Shown: positions 27,786 through 37,095 of the stretch, piece by piece | Numbering within the stretch: the stretch's first letter is position 1 | Layout of the letters: every line of letters begins with the position of its first letter | DNA from: Burkholderia sp. D-99 | Lineage (GTDB): Bacteria > Pseudomonadota > Gammaproteobacteria > Burkholderiales > Burkholderiaceae | Length of the DNA stretch: 64,000 bases | Assembly (NCBI RefSeq): GCF_011605345.1 | Contig: NZ_JAAOXM010000001.1 | Location: forward strand, 62,001-126,000 | Reading direction: 5' to 3' | Notes under the pieces: generated by a model | Databases searched by the model: none | What the model saw: only the letters and a program-made list of their open reading frames with translations | What the model was told of the DNA's origin: nothing | Program-made: the position numbers and the translations under genes

Positions 27786-29960
27786 ATGTTGAGCTTCACT
27801 TCCAGTCGCACGATTTCAGTCAGGGGCGTTGCACTGCCGAGATCGTCTCGGGACGAACCGCTGCTGGAGTTGCGCGCGATTCACGGACAGGAGGCGTTTT
27901 CCGAGGTCTACACCTACACACTGGAGTTGGTGACGCCCTCGGCGCCGTTCGTAGCGGAAGCCGAAGCTGCCAACCTCGATCTGCGGTCGATGATCGGTAA
28001 GGAACTGACGGTGGTGATCCAGTTGGACGGGATGGGCACGTATGCCGCGGGGCTGGCAGGCAACGCCGGCCGGGCGAACATTGGTGCGGGCGAACGCGAG
28101 ATCGGCGGGCTGGTGTTCGAGGCACGCTACCTCGGCCAGGACAACCGCCGTGGGCGATACGAACTCAAGCTCAAGCCGTGGATTGCGCTGGCGGCGGAGC
28201 GCACGGACTACCGGATCTTCCAGAACAAGACGGTGATCGAGATCATCGACGAGGTGCTCAAGAGCCACTACGTGTACTCGTACGACAAGCGGCTGGGCGA
28301 GAGGTATTCGAAGCTGGCGTATCAGGTGCAGTACGGCGAGACGGATCTCGACTTCATTCAACGGCTGATGCAGGAGCACGGCATCTACTGGTTCTTCGAG
28401 CACACGAACGGGTTCCACCGGATGGTGCTGGTCGACAGCGTGAGTGCGCATCGACCGGTGGAGAGCGAGGCGTATCGGACGCTACCGTACTACCCGCCGG
28501 GCCAGCGCATCGATCAGGAGCACGTGAGCCGGTTCGACGTATCGCGGAGCTTGCAGGCAGGGGTGTGGACGACGGACGACTACGATTTCCACCAACCCAA
28601 GGCTAGGCTGAGCGTGACTCGCCAGTTGCCGCAAGGCACGGCGCTGAACGACATCGAGCGCTACGAGTGGCCGGGCGACTACGCGGAGAAGCAGGAAGGC
28701 GAGCAGTTCGCGCGGATCCGGATTCAGGAGTTGCATGCGCGGGGCGATCGGGCGTATGGCCAGGGGAATGTGCGCAACGTGGTATGCGGGACGGTGTTCA
28801 CGCTGGCGAATTACCCGCAGAGTGATGCAAATCGGGCGTATCTGGTGATCGCATCGAGCATCCGGGCCACGGAGATCGGCGACGTGAGCGGCCAGGGGCA
28901 GAGCGGGTTCGAGACGGAGTTCGTGGTTCAGCCGAGGACGGTGATGTACCGGCCGGCCCGCACGGTGAAGAAGCCGCGCACGACGGGCCCGCAGACGGCG
29001 ATGGTGACGGGTGCGGCGGGCAGCGAGATCTGGACGAACCAGTATGGACAGGTGAAGCTGAAATTCCACTGGGACCGTTCGGCGGCGATGGACCATACGT
29101 CGTCGTGCTGGGTGCGGGTGGCGTATCCGTGGGCGGGTCAGAACTACGGGTCGATCCACGTGCCGCGGGTGGGCAGCGAAGTGATCGTGGACTTCGAGAA
29201 CGGGGATCCGGACAGGCCGATCGTGACGGGCCGGGTCTATAACGCGATGTCGATGCCGCCGTGGGCGTTACCGGAGCACGCGACGCAGAGCGGGACGCTG
29301 ACGCGTTCGACGAAGGACGGCGGTTACGAGAACGCGAATGCGATCCGCTTCGAGGACAAGAAGGGCGAAGAGGAGTTGTGGATTCACGCGGAGAAGGATC
29401 TGCGGACGGAGGTCGAGCACGACGAATCGCACACCGTTGAGCATGATCGGAGAAAGTCGATCGAGCACGACGAAACCACGACGGTCGGCCACGATCGCCG
29501 CGAGACGGTCGGCAATAACGAGCAGGTCGACATCAACGAGAACCGTTCGCACACGATCGGCAACAACGACCTGCTGAAGATCGGCAACAACCAGGTGGTC
29601 GAGATCGGCTCGGATCGCACGGAGAGCGTGGGGAACCATAGGCGAGACCGGATCGGTGCGAACCACACCACCGAAACGGGGGGCAATGCGGAGCATACCG
29701 TGCAGGGCCAGTACAGGCTTCAGGTGGGACAACGCATTACCCAGACGACGCGGATGATCGAGATGAGTGCAGCGGATCGCTTCGTGATCAAGGGGCCGGG
29801 CGGCACGATCACCATCGATGCGAGTGGCGTGACCATCGAAGGAGTAGCGATCAAGCTGAAGGGCCCGGTGACGCGGTCGAGCGGCGCAGGTAACGGGTTG
29901 AGCATGAGCGGTACGCCGTCGCCGGGCCGACTGGCCAACTGCTCGGAGAGCACACGATGA
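27786..29960 (+). CDS. tssI: T6SS spike protein VgrG (TssI)
   Basis: VgrG trimers form the spike that carries effectors. In 724 residues there is a gp27-like N-terminal part (LLELRAIHGQEAFSEVYTY, then FIQRLMQEHGIYWFFEH) and a gp5 OB-fold region (QYGQVKLKFHWDR, SSCWVRVAYPWAGQNYGSIH). A C-terminal beta-helix of repeated VxxDxxxTV/VGNN units runs from about 535 to 660. It ends soon after, so no effector domain is fused; cargo is probably bound through the downstream adaptor. GAGGG lies 6-7 bp before the chosen ATG. Confidence 0.95.
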   Translation: MLSFTSSRTISVRGVALPRSSRDEPLLELRAIHGQEAFSEVYTYTLELVTPSAPFVAEAEAANLDLRSMIGKELTVVIQLDGMGTYAAGLAGNAGRANIGAGEREIGGLVFEARYLGQDNRRGRYELKLKPWIALAAERTDYRIFQNKTVIEIIDEVLKSHYVYSYDKRLGERYSKLAYQVQYGETDLDFIQRLMQEHGIYWFFEHTNGFHRMVLVDSVSAHRPVESEAYRTLPYYPPGQRIDQEHVSRFDVSRSLQAGVWTTDDYDFHQPKARLSVTRQLPQGTALNDIERYEWPGDYAEKQEGEQFARIRIQELHARGDRAYGQGNVRNVVCGTVFTLANYPQSDANRAYLVIASSIRATEIGDVSGQGQSGFETEFVVQPRTVMYRPARTVKKPRTTGPQTAMVTGAAGSEIWTNQYGQVKLKFHWDRSAAMDHTSSCWVRVAYPWAGQNYGSIHVPRVGSEVIVDFENGDPDRPIVTGRVYNAMSMPPWALPEHATQSGTLTRSTKDGGYENANAIRFEDKKGEEELWIHAEKDLRTEVEHDESHTVEHDRRKSIEHDETTTVGHDRRETVGNNEQVDINENRSHTIGNNDLLKIGNNQVVEIGSDRTESVGNHRRDRIGANHTTETGGNAEHTVQGQYRLQVGQRITQTTRMIEMSAADRFVIKGPGGTITIDASGVTIEGVAIKLKGPVTRSSGAGNGLSMSGTPSPGRLANCSESTR

Positions 29961-30874
29961 ATGTGCCATCGAATCGCGAAAGACTGACTGCTGCACATCG
30001 TGATACCGACCATTTTTACCTGCTGGTCGATCCGCTCGCGAGCGGCGCGGGTTACAGCCCGATCAGCTTGCCGAATATTTGCGACACGCTGGGTGATGCG
30101 GCTGTGACATTGATCGAGCGTGCCGACCTGGCCTATGCGCCCGATCATTGTCCACGCCTCGTGACGTTGGCCTTACCTGGCGCGACGCCGGATTCTGACC
30201 TGCTCGATGCGTCGCTGAGCTATGCCGAGTTGGAAGCAGGCAACGACAAACGCTATGTGTGCGGTTGGCTGAGTAGCGCGGCGGCACCGGAATTGCTGAC
30301 GCTCGATATCGCTCAACGTTGCGTTATCGATCATGGCGACGAAACGGCGTTTGTCCCCCTGTTCGAGCCGATACGTCACGAACTGCTGGCAGCGCTGGCT
30401 CCCGATGAGGCTGCAACGTGGCTTGGACCGGTCAATCGCTGGCTGTACCCGTCCGCCGACGGTGAAATTCGGGAGACGACGAAGCGGCTCGGCGATGAGT
30501 ACCCAGTGTCGATCAACAGTCTTACCGTACAAGGCGATGTCCCGTTGGTTGTCCGCATCCTGGCTGGATGGCGTGCGTCTTTGTCGTTGCCGCTGAGTTA
30601 TGCGCCCGCCAGAGGGGCGAGTCGGAAATTGCCGCCAGGCGCGGCGTTGAGTGCATGGCGTGAGTTGCAGGATGCACGCGCGTGGGGATTGAATACGCTC
30701 GAGAACCAGCTTGTGTTCGCGCTGCACCGACTGAACCTTCATCCGCGACTCGACGGCTACTCGATCGTCCGTGAGGCGATTCATCACGTTGTGTCGACGG
30801 GCACGCCGCTTGCGGATCAATTCGACCGTTTCAGCGATACGACATGGGCGCAGATCCTGTCCGCCCGGCGATAA
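29957..30874 (+). CDS. DUF4123-type effector adaptor (Tap/TEC-like)
   Basis: A 305-residue soluble protein whose ATG overlaps the vgrG stop (ATGA). The N-terminal part (FYLLVDPLASG..., then a YAELEAGNDKRYVCGWLSS stretch) and C-terminal half have the size and pattern of DUF4123 adaptors. These chaperones load specific effectors onto VgrG tips. The position between vgrG and a large effector gene is the classic adaptor position. The domain call is from pattern recognition only; position supports it strongly. Confidence 0.65.
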   Translation: MNVPSNRERLTAAHRDTDHFYLLVDPLASGAGYSPISLPNICDTLGDAAVTLIERADLAYAPDHCPRLVTLALPGATPDSDLLDASLSYAELEAGNDKRYVCGWLSSAAAPELLTLDIAQRCVIDHGDETAFVPLFEPIRHELLAALAPDEAATWLGPVNRWLYPSADGEIRETTKRLGDEYPVSINSLTVQGDVPLVVRILAGWRASLSLPLSYAPARGASRKLPPGAALSAWRELQDARAWGLNTLENQLVFALHRLNLHPRLDGYSIVREAIHHVVSTGTPLADQFDRFSDTTWAQILSARR

Positions 30875-30886
30875 GGAAAAGGAATT

Positions 30887-33800
30887 ATGGCGGTCTCCGC
30901 TCAACTGAACGAATGCGCGAAGCAGACCGCGCAATGCGATCCCACCCGATGCAAGTCATGCAAGCGTACCGGCATTCCGATTTTGCCATTGCGCAAGGCA
31001 GTGACGCCGATTCTTGGCAAGCGCCCGATGTCGATGGAAGCGTCTGGCTTCAATGAATCGTTGCGGATGCTGCGTGCGGGCTATGTGTATGTGCTGCTCG
31101 ACGGCAAGGTCTGGCAGGCATATCAGGTGACCTATCAGGGCGCGCTGCGCCAGTTCGATCCGCTGCAATCGCCCCCTTTCGATGCGGATGGCGCCATCCC
31201 GCCGCTTCCGGAAAGCTGCATCAGCAACGGCGACGAAGTAGCGGCGGCATTTCTGAACATCGGAGCCGGTTTCAAAAAGGCGCAAGTTGCATTCGCGAAC
31301 GATCCGTGGCCGAAGGAAGTGCTGGACGCATACCGTACCGGCAAGTCGCCGATGTCACGTTTTTCGACCTACGACATCGCGAAGCTGAAAGCGGATCCGT
31401 CGAACGCCGGGAGCGATGCCGACAGCAAGGCGATGGGGCTGACGCAGATAGCGGAACTTGGTTCGAAGGTCTGGGAGTTCGTGCCGGATTCGGTGGATTT
31501 CCAGAGTGCGCATGGGTTTTATGCGCGCGCGCACCGGGCGGCGGCAATGCAGGCGTTCGTGACGTCGAGCATTGCGAAATATCAATTCCGGAAAGGTGTG
31601 CCCGTATTGATCCTGCCGGATCCGGTCGGGATGGTGCAGGAGTACAACAGCTTGCGCATGTGCTGGATGCGGGCGCTTCAGGAGTATGCGGCCGATCCCA
31701 TGAGGCAGTACCGCCTCTTTACGTCCCAGGCATTGCTGGAACTGAAGAAGGTAGAGGCGGGGTGGGCGCAGCAGGAGGGGAAGGCCGCGGCGCAGGCAGA
31801 GGTCAAACGGGTCAAGGACTGGAACGCAAATCCGGTGCTGGGGAACAAGGCCGCATTGCCGCCCGTCGATATGGATCGGTTTGCCGCGCAAACCACCAAA
31901 CAGAATACGAAGGATTATCACGAGCGCCTCGAGGGCGAATACGACGAGAAGGCGCGCAAGAAGTTTCAGGCCGAGTACGACAACGCGATCAAGCACTACG
32001 AGGCGCAAATCGATGCGTTCGGCAAACACTGGGCTAGCTGGTGCGGGTCGGAGAGCTGGATACGCCAGTGCGAGCACGATTACGACGGTGGGAACCTGAA
32101 GTCGGGATCGTGGCATGCGTACGCGAACATGATGGCCATCTGTGTAGCAGGTGGCCCGTCGGGCGCGCCAGCGAAGCTCGATCCGAAGGATCCGAAGAAG
32201 CCACCGCAACTGATTGACGAGACACAAAAGCGTTGGGAAACGTGGCTGAACGATCGGAACAGTCCGGTCTACAAGGCGTTGGCGGCGAAGAACAAAAACT
32301 TCCTGGCCGACCTGTTGCCCAGCTCAGGCGAGCTGAACGATTCCGGGAAGTTGTATACGGCCATTCGCTACGCGTTCGAGAGCAAGGATGTGGGCGAAGC
32401 ATTCCTGCAGGTGAAGATCCAGCACACGGCCGGCGTGTTGCTGACGGCGGTGAATAGCGCTGCGATCGGCCTGTCGAGGAATCTGTCCGATGACGTGTCG
32501 CTGCGGGTTCGGAACTTGAATATTGGCTGCAAGTTTCTGTATGAGCGCACGTTGCCGACGCGGTTCCTGGTGGAGCTGACGCTGACGGAATACATGTCGA
32601 AGCTTTCGGAGACACTGCATCAAGGAATGGCGAGCAGCGGCAAGAAAGTGCGCTCGTTGCTGCTGGGCGGTTTGATTTCGATCCCGGATCCGAAGCTCAG
32701 AAATACGGTAATCAAGGTGACGGGTTGGGCGATGGACAGTGCCGAATCCGTACAGAAGACCTTGCAAGGCCTGGCGAGCAAGCCGGTTGGCGAAGCGCTA
32801 GCGGTTGGTAGCCTGTCGATGCGCTCCGTGTCGATCGTGGAGGCGTTTGATCCCGCGGCCAGGAAATTCCTTGGGACAGTGAAGATGAAAAGCGCCGATG
32901 CGGTGAAGTTTACGAGGAACACGGCGGTGACGATGCACCGGAGATCGGGGCCGCAAAGCCTGCTGATCTCGGCAGTGGCGTTGTATCTGTCTTATGACAG
33001 TTTGAAAAAGTCTCTGGACGATGTGAATACGAAGGTGGGAGCGAAGTATCCGGAGGCGGCGATCGGAGCGCGGTCGGCATCGGTCGGGGCGCTGGCGGCG
33101 GTGACGGAAACGGTGGGGGTATCGCTGAAGGCGTTTGCGAGTGGCGCGAGGACGGCGGCGAGAGCGGGTGGAGGATCGCGTGCGACGGTGGCGACGTTGA
33201 AGAATGTGGCGGATGTGGGTGGGAAGCTGTTGACGGGAACGGGGGTTGTGTTCGCGGCGCTGTCGTTTGTGGATGCGGCGCAGAGCATGATGGCAGCCGG
33301 GCGAGTGGAAAGACAAGGAGATGAATGGTCGAAGTACGCATATAGAGTATCTGCATTTGCTTCTGCGTTAGCCGGTGGATTCGGTGCTTACGCTGTTTAC
33401 TCGGGGAGCGCGTTCCTTGGCCCCGTATTCGGCTTGGGGCCGCTAGGATTAGCGGTGGTCTTAGGTATTGCGGCCTACGCTGTATCTAAATGGGGGCAGT
33501 CACAAGAGGCAACGCCGGTTGAGCAATGGGTGCGTCGATGCGTGTTCGGTAATAATAAGGGTAAATTAATCTCGTGGAATACTCCGGAGCAAGCAGGTGA
33601 TGCCGTGGCCGCATTGAATGCAGCGCTGCTGGGGTTCAGTGTCGATGTGAGCTTCGAGCCCGAATGGGATACGGTGAGCGGTATGGGAGATGTTGATACC
33701 GTAACGGTGAGCCACCGGACGCTGAATTTTTGCATTGTGATGCCGAATTTCGATCCTTTACGTTCAGCTTATGCCTATACCGTAACCGTGATCCGCCGTG

Positions 33801-34078
33801 ATGGCGGGGCGCAAGTATTGACGGCCGGTCAGAAAAATATGGAGCCGCTGGCGCGCATCCAGCCGCCCCCGAATGGAAAAGTTGACTACGAGCTCAGTAC
33901 GTTTGCAGCTAACACTCCCGCGCCCGCCAAGCCAGGTGATCCAAAAATCGTAAGCGGGAAAATTCATCTGACTTCTGATAGCAAAATCCGTGACGTATCG
34001 ATCGTCGCTCGATTCTATAAGGACCGTATGGATCCGTACGGTTTTGCTGAAACCACGACTCAGGATAAGTTGCAGTGA
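30887..34078 (+). CDS. Large T6SS effector, VasX/BTH_I2691-like (predicted membrane-active)
   Basis: A 1063-residue protein behind a good AAGGAA site. The N terminus has C22-K-S-C25 followed by KRTGIPILPLRKAV, the start I associate with VasX/BTH_I2691-type effectors (N-terminal region to about 330). The middle (329-800) is mixed helical with charged segments. The C-terminal third has hydrophobic stretches near 675-700, 725-745 and 820-877, then a soluble tail (GQSQEATPVE... to the end). VasX-type toxins insert into target inner membranes, so pore formation is the inferred activity. The stop overlaps the next gene (GTGA), typical of effector-immunity pairs. Residues 326-800 are repeated almost exactly downstream. 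Confidence 0.72.
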   Translation: MAVSAQLNECAKQTAQCDPTRCKSCKRTGIPILPLRKAVTPILGKRPMSMEASGFNESLRMLRAGYVYVLLDGKVWQAYQVTYQGALRQFDPLQSPPFDADGAIPPLPESCISNGDEVAAAFLNIGAGFKKAQVAFANDPWPKEVLDAYRTGKSPMSRFSTYDIAKLKADPSNAGSDADSKAMGLTQIAELGSKVWEFVPDSVDFQSAHGFYARAHRAAAMQAFVTSSIAKYQFRKGVPVLILPDPVGMVQEYNSLRMCWMRALQEYAADPMRQYRLFTSQALLELKKVEAGWAQQEGKAAAQAEVKRVKDWNANPVLGNKAALPPVDMDRFAAQTTKQNTKDYHERLEGEYDEKARKKFQAEYDNAIKHYEAQIDAFGKHWASWCGSESWIRQCEHDYDGGNLKSGSWHAYANMMAICVAGGPSGAPAKLDPKDPKKPPQLIDETQKRWETWLNDRNSPVYKALAAKNKNFLADLLPSSGELNDSGKLYTAIRYAFESKDVGEAFLQVKIQHTAGVLLTAVNSAAIGLSRNLSDDVSLRVRNLNIGCKFLYERTLPTRFLVELTLTEYMSKLSETLHQGMASSGKKVRSLLLGGLISIPDPKLRNTVIKVTGWAMDSAESVQKTLQGLASKPVGEALAVGSLSMRSVSIVEAFDPAARKFLGTVKMKSADAVKFTRNTAVTMHRRSGPQSLLISAVALYLSYDSLKKSLDDVNTKVGAKYPEAAIGARSASVGALAAVTETVGVSLKAFASGARTAARAGGGSRATVATLKNVADVGGKLLTGTGVVFAALSFVDAAQSMMAAGRVERQGDEWSKYAYRVSAFASALAGGFGAYAVYSGSAFLGPVFGLGPLGLAVVLGIAAYAVSKWGQSQEATPVEQWVRRCVFGNNKGKLISWNTPEQAGDAVAALNAALLGFSVDVSFEPEWDTVSGMGDVDTVTVSHRTLNFCIVMPNFDPLRSAYAYTVTVIRRDGGAQVLTAGQKNMEPLARIQPPPNGKVDYELSTFAANTPAPAKPGDPKIVSGKIHLTSDSKIRDVSIVARFYKDRMDPYGFAETTTQDKLQ
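31862..33285 (+). repeat. 1,424-bp direct repeat, copy 1 (inside full-length effector)
   Basis: This segment covers effector codons 326-800 and recurs at 34891-36314 with a constant offset of 3,029 bp and no indels. By eye the encoded products differ at only nine of about 471 residues. Upstream of 31862 and downstream of 33285 the similarity stops or falls sharply. Confidence 0.95.
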
Positions 34079-34866
34079 CGACTCAACCCAAGCTGAACCC
34101 GCCTATGCGCGGCTGGCAGGCCGACTTGCCCGAGCCGGATGACGTCCCGAATGAGGAGCCCAATCTAGATGGCTATGCGCCCAATCATCTGGACGATGTC
34201 TATCTCGAATTGCCGCGCTCCTTTATGGTAGTACGAGGCGTAATGTTTTGGATTGGTATATTTTTGGCTATATTTTCATACTTTTGCTTGCGAGATTTTT
34301 TTTTCGATTTTAATAATTTGATGATTGTTGCGATTGGTTTTTTTCTTGTGATGTTTGGGGGGTGGTCCATACTTGTTTTGTCTCGACCAGATATATCTTC
34401 CCCACGTGATCTTCCGCTTCGGTTCAACCGTTTGCGTCGCAAGATGTATGTGTACGAAATCGACGTGGTGTGGTGGAACCCGTTTATTCGCTGGCCGATC
34501 CGTGCTGTTGCTTACGACTGGAACGATGTCCGAGCCGAAGCGTGGCAGCTACAAGGCGCGATCAACGGCGGTCATACGATGAAGTGGGGCGTGGTGTTGT
34601 CGGTCGTGAAGGCGGGGACGAACGAGGTAATTGATCGGTTCCAATTGGGGGCGAAGGGGGATGGCGAAGCAGCGTGGGCATACATCTGCACGTATATGCA
34701 GGAAGGACCCGGCGCGCTGCCACCATCGGATTATCTGTCGCGCGACGACAACAACGATCGCACACTCAATATCGCGTACCTCCTTGCTCCAAAGGTGAAA
34801 TGGCCCACTGAGATGGACATCGAATCGCGGACGGCGCCAACGGAGTCGTCTTGTTGCGATACGTGA
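34075..34866 (+). CDS. Candidate immunity protein 1, DUF6708-like membrane protein
   Basis: A 263-residue protein starting at a GTG overlapping the effector stop. Residues about 1-50 are soluble and acidic. Two hydrophobic segments follow (about 53-73 and 80-103), then a cytoplasmic-looking domain with DLPLRFNRLRRKMYVYEID and WWNPFIRWPIRAVAYDW. That second part fits the DUF6708 pattern, a family often found beside T6SS effectors. The AT-rich membrane part differs in base composition from its flanks. Inferred role: neutralise the upstream membrane-active effector in the inner membrane. The gene ends at a TGA (34864-34866); 24 in-frame bases later a second TGA coincides with the duplication junction. 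Confidence 0.65.
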   Translation: MTTQPKLNPPMRGWQADLPEPDDVPNEEPNLDGYAPNHLDDVYLELPRSFMVVRGVMFWIGIFLAIFSYFCLRDFFFDFNNLMIVAIGFFLVMFGGWSILVLSRPDISSPRDLPLRFNRLRRKMYVYEIDVVWWNPFIRWPIRAVAYDWNDVRAEAWQLQGAINGGHTMKWGVVLSVVKAGTNEVIDRFQLGAKGDGEAAWAYICTYMQEGPGALPPSDYLSRDDNNDRTLNIAYLLAPKVKWPTEMDIESRTAPTESSCCDT

Positions 34867-34890
34867 AGGGGGGCTTGCTCGGTGGCGTGA

Positions 34891-36314
34891 CCCGTCGATA
34901 TGGATCGGTTTGCCGCGCAAACCACCAAACAGAATACGAAGGATTATCACGAGCGGCTCGAGGGTGAATACGACGAGAAGGCGCGCAAGAAGTTTCAGAC
35001 CGAGTACGACAACGCGATCAAGCACTACGAAGCGCAGATCGATGCGTTCGGCAAGCACTGGGCTAGCTGGTGTGGGTCGGAGAGCTGGATACGCCAGTGC
35101 GAGCACGATTACGACGGTGGGAACCTGAAGTCGGGATCGTGGCATGCGTACGCGAACATGATGGCCATCTGTGTAGCAGGTGGCCCGTCGGGTGCGCCGG
35201 CGAAGCGCGATCCGAAGGATCCAAAGAAGCCACCGCAACTGATTGACGAGACACAAAAGCGTTGGGAAACGTGGCTGAACGATCGGAACAGTCCGGTCTA
35301 CAAGGCGTTGGCGGCGAAGAACAAAAACTTCCTGGCCGACCTGTTGCCCAGCTCAGGCGAGCTGAACGATTCCGGGAAGTTGTATACGGCCATTCGCTAC
35401 GCGTTCGAGAGCAAGGATGTGGGCAAAGCATTCCTGCAGGCGAAGATCCAGCACACGGCCGGCGTGTTGCTGATGGCGGTGAACAGTGCTGCGATCGGCC
35501 TGTCGAGGAATCTGTCCGATGACGTGTCGCTGCGGGTTCGGAACTTGAATATTGGCTGCAAGTTTCTGTATGAGCGCACGTTGCCGACGCGGTTCCTGGT
35601 GGAACTGACGCTGACGGAATACATGTCGAAGCTTTCGGAGACACTGCATCAAGGAATGGCGAGCAGCGGCAAGAAAGTGCGCTCGTTGCTGCTGGGCGGT
35701 TTGATTTCGATCCCGGATCCGAAGCTCAGAAATACGGTAATCAAGGTGACGGGTTGGGCGATGGACAGTGCCGAATCCGTACAGAAGACCTTGCAAGGCC
35801 TGGCGAGCAAGCCGGTTGGCGAAGCGCTGGCGGTTGGTAGCCTGTCGATGCGCTCCGTGTCGATCGTGGAGGCGTTTGATCCCGCGGCCAGGAAACTCCT
35901 TGGGACAGTGAAGATGAAAAGCGCCGATGCGGTGAAGTTTACGAGGAACACGGCGGTGACGATGCACCGGAGATCGGGGCCGCAAAGCCTGCTGATCTCG
36001 GCAGTGGCGTTGTATCTGTCTTATGACAGTTTGAAAAAGTCTCTGGACGATGTGAATACGAAGGTGGGAGCGAAGTATCCGGAGGCGGCGATCGGAGCGT
36101 GGTCGGCATCGGTCGGGGCGCTGGCGGCGGTGACGGAAACGGTGGGGGTATCGCTGAAGGCGTTTGCGAGTGGTGCGAGGACGGCGGCGAGAGCGGGCGG
36201 AGGATCGCGTGCGACGGTGGCGACGTTGAAGAATGTGGCGGATGTGGGTGGAAAGCTGGTGACGGGAACGGGGGGTGTGTTCGCGGCGCTGTCGTTTGTG
36301 GATGCGGCGCAGAG
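34891..36314 (+). repeat. 1,424-bp direct repeat, copy 2 (start of orphan cassette)
   Basis: Second copy of the segment at 31862-33285. It begins abruptly at CCCGTCGAT, immediately after a TGA in frame with the first immunity gene. This marks the left edge of the tandem duplication. Confidence 0.95.
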
Positions 36315-37095
36315 TGTGATGATGGCTAGGCGGGCGGCGAAGCAAGGGGATAGTAGTGCCGAGACCGCATACCGACGGTCTCGAAATGCCTCGATCGCAG
36401 CGGGGCTATTTGGAATTTCTGCCGTTGCTGCAGAAAGTGCTTTTTGGGGGCCGCTTGGAATTGCGGTTGCTTTGGGAATTCTGGCATACGGTTTAACCAA
36501 TTGGGGGCAGTCCCAAGAGGCGACACCTGTTGAGCTTTGGGTGCGTCGGTGCGTGTTTGGAATAAATAAAGGACGCTTAGCTTCATGGAAAACACCGGAG
36601 CAGGCAGGTGATGCAGTGGCCACATTGAATGCAGCGCTGTTGGGGTTCAGTGTTGATGTCGGTTTTGAAGGTGAATGGCAGACGGTAAGCAATACGCCAA
36701 TTTTGCCGGGTGAGGCCGAAGCATTGGTCCGAGTCCAAACGCTGAACTATCGTATTGTGATGCCGAATTTCGATCCTGTACATTCGGCTTATGCCTATAC
36801 CGTAACCGTGACCCGCCGTGATGGCGGGGCACAAGTGGTGACAGGCGGTCAGCAAAATATTGCGCTGTTAGCGAACATCCAGCCGCCACCGAACGGCAAG
36901 GCCGATTACCGACTCGATTCGCAGGTGGTTAATATTTCTAAATTTTCCGAGCTGGGAGATCAAAAAATAGTGACCGGGAAAGTCTATCTTGACCTCGGAA
37001 GCAAGATTAATTCTGTGTCGATCGCGGCGCGGTTCTATAAGGATAGAATGGATGAATATGGCTTTGCTGAGGCTACGTCTAAGGACCAGTTGTGA
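34900..37095 (+). CDS. Orphan, N-terminally truncated copy of the T6SS effector
   Basis: A 731-residue frame equivalent to residues 329-1063 of the effector at 30887. It lacks the N-terminal third that would be needed for loading. Residues 1-471 are nearly identical to the parent; from about 472 the two differ. The predicted membrane hairpin (about 495-535) is unrelated in sequence, and the tail (GQSQEATPVE, VRRCVFG, MPNFDP, IQPPPNGK) is conserved but diverged. No good ribosome-binding site precedes the first ATG (only GGTGG, 14 bp away), so it may be silent or poorly translated. It looks like a reserve toxin C-terminal cassette that could recombine into the full-length gene. Confidence 0.75.
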   Translation: MDRFAAQTTKQNTKDYHERLEGEYDEKARKKFQTEYDNAIKHYEAQIDAFGKHWASWCGSESWIRQCEHDYDGGNLKSGSWHAYANMMAICVAGGPSGAPAKRDPKDPKKPPQLIDETQKRWETWLNDRNSPVYKALAAKNKNFLADLLPSSGELNDSGKLYTAIRYAFESKDVGKAFLQAKIQHTAGVLLMAVNSAAIGLSRNLSDDVSLRVRNLNIGCKFLYERTLPTRFLVELTLTEYMSKLSETLHQGMASSGKKVRSLLLGGLISIPDPKLRNTVIKVTGWAMDSAESVQKTLQGLASKPVGEALAVGSLSMRSVSIVEAFDPAARKLLGTVKMKSADAVKFTRNTAVTMHRRSGPQSLLISAVALYLSYDSLKKSLDDVNTKVGAKYPEAAIGAWSASVGALAAVTETVGVSLKAFASGARTAARAGGGSRATVATLKNVADVGGKLVTGTGGVFAALSFVDAAQSVMMARRAAKQGDSSAETAYRRSRNASIAAGLFGISAVAAESAFWGPLGIAVALGILAYGLTNWGQSQEATPVELWVRRCVFGINKGRLASWKTPEQAGDAVATLNAALLGFSVDVGFEGEWQTVSNTPILPGEAEALVRVQTLNYRIVMPNFDPVHSAYAYTVTVTRRDGGAQVVTGGQQNIALLANIQPPPNGKADYRLDSQVVNISKFSELGDQKIVTGKVYLDLGSKINSVSIAARFYKDRMDEYGFAEATSKDQL

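Noticed and set aside
31355-32227. Minus-strand open frames inside the effector genes, including the repeated ones
   Set aside because: They recur in both repeat copies only because the DNA is duplicated. The products are basic, low-complexity and unlike known proteins.
34900-36314. Assembly artefact as explanation of the repeat
   Set aside because: The two copies have distinct substitutions within the repeat, wholly different toxin ends and different immunity genes, so this is a true duplication.
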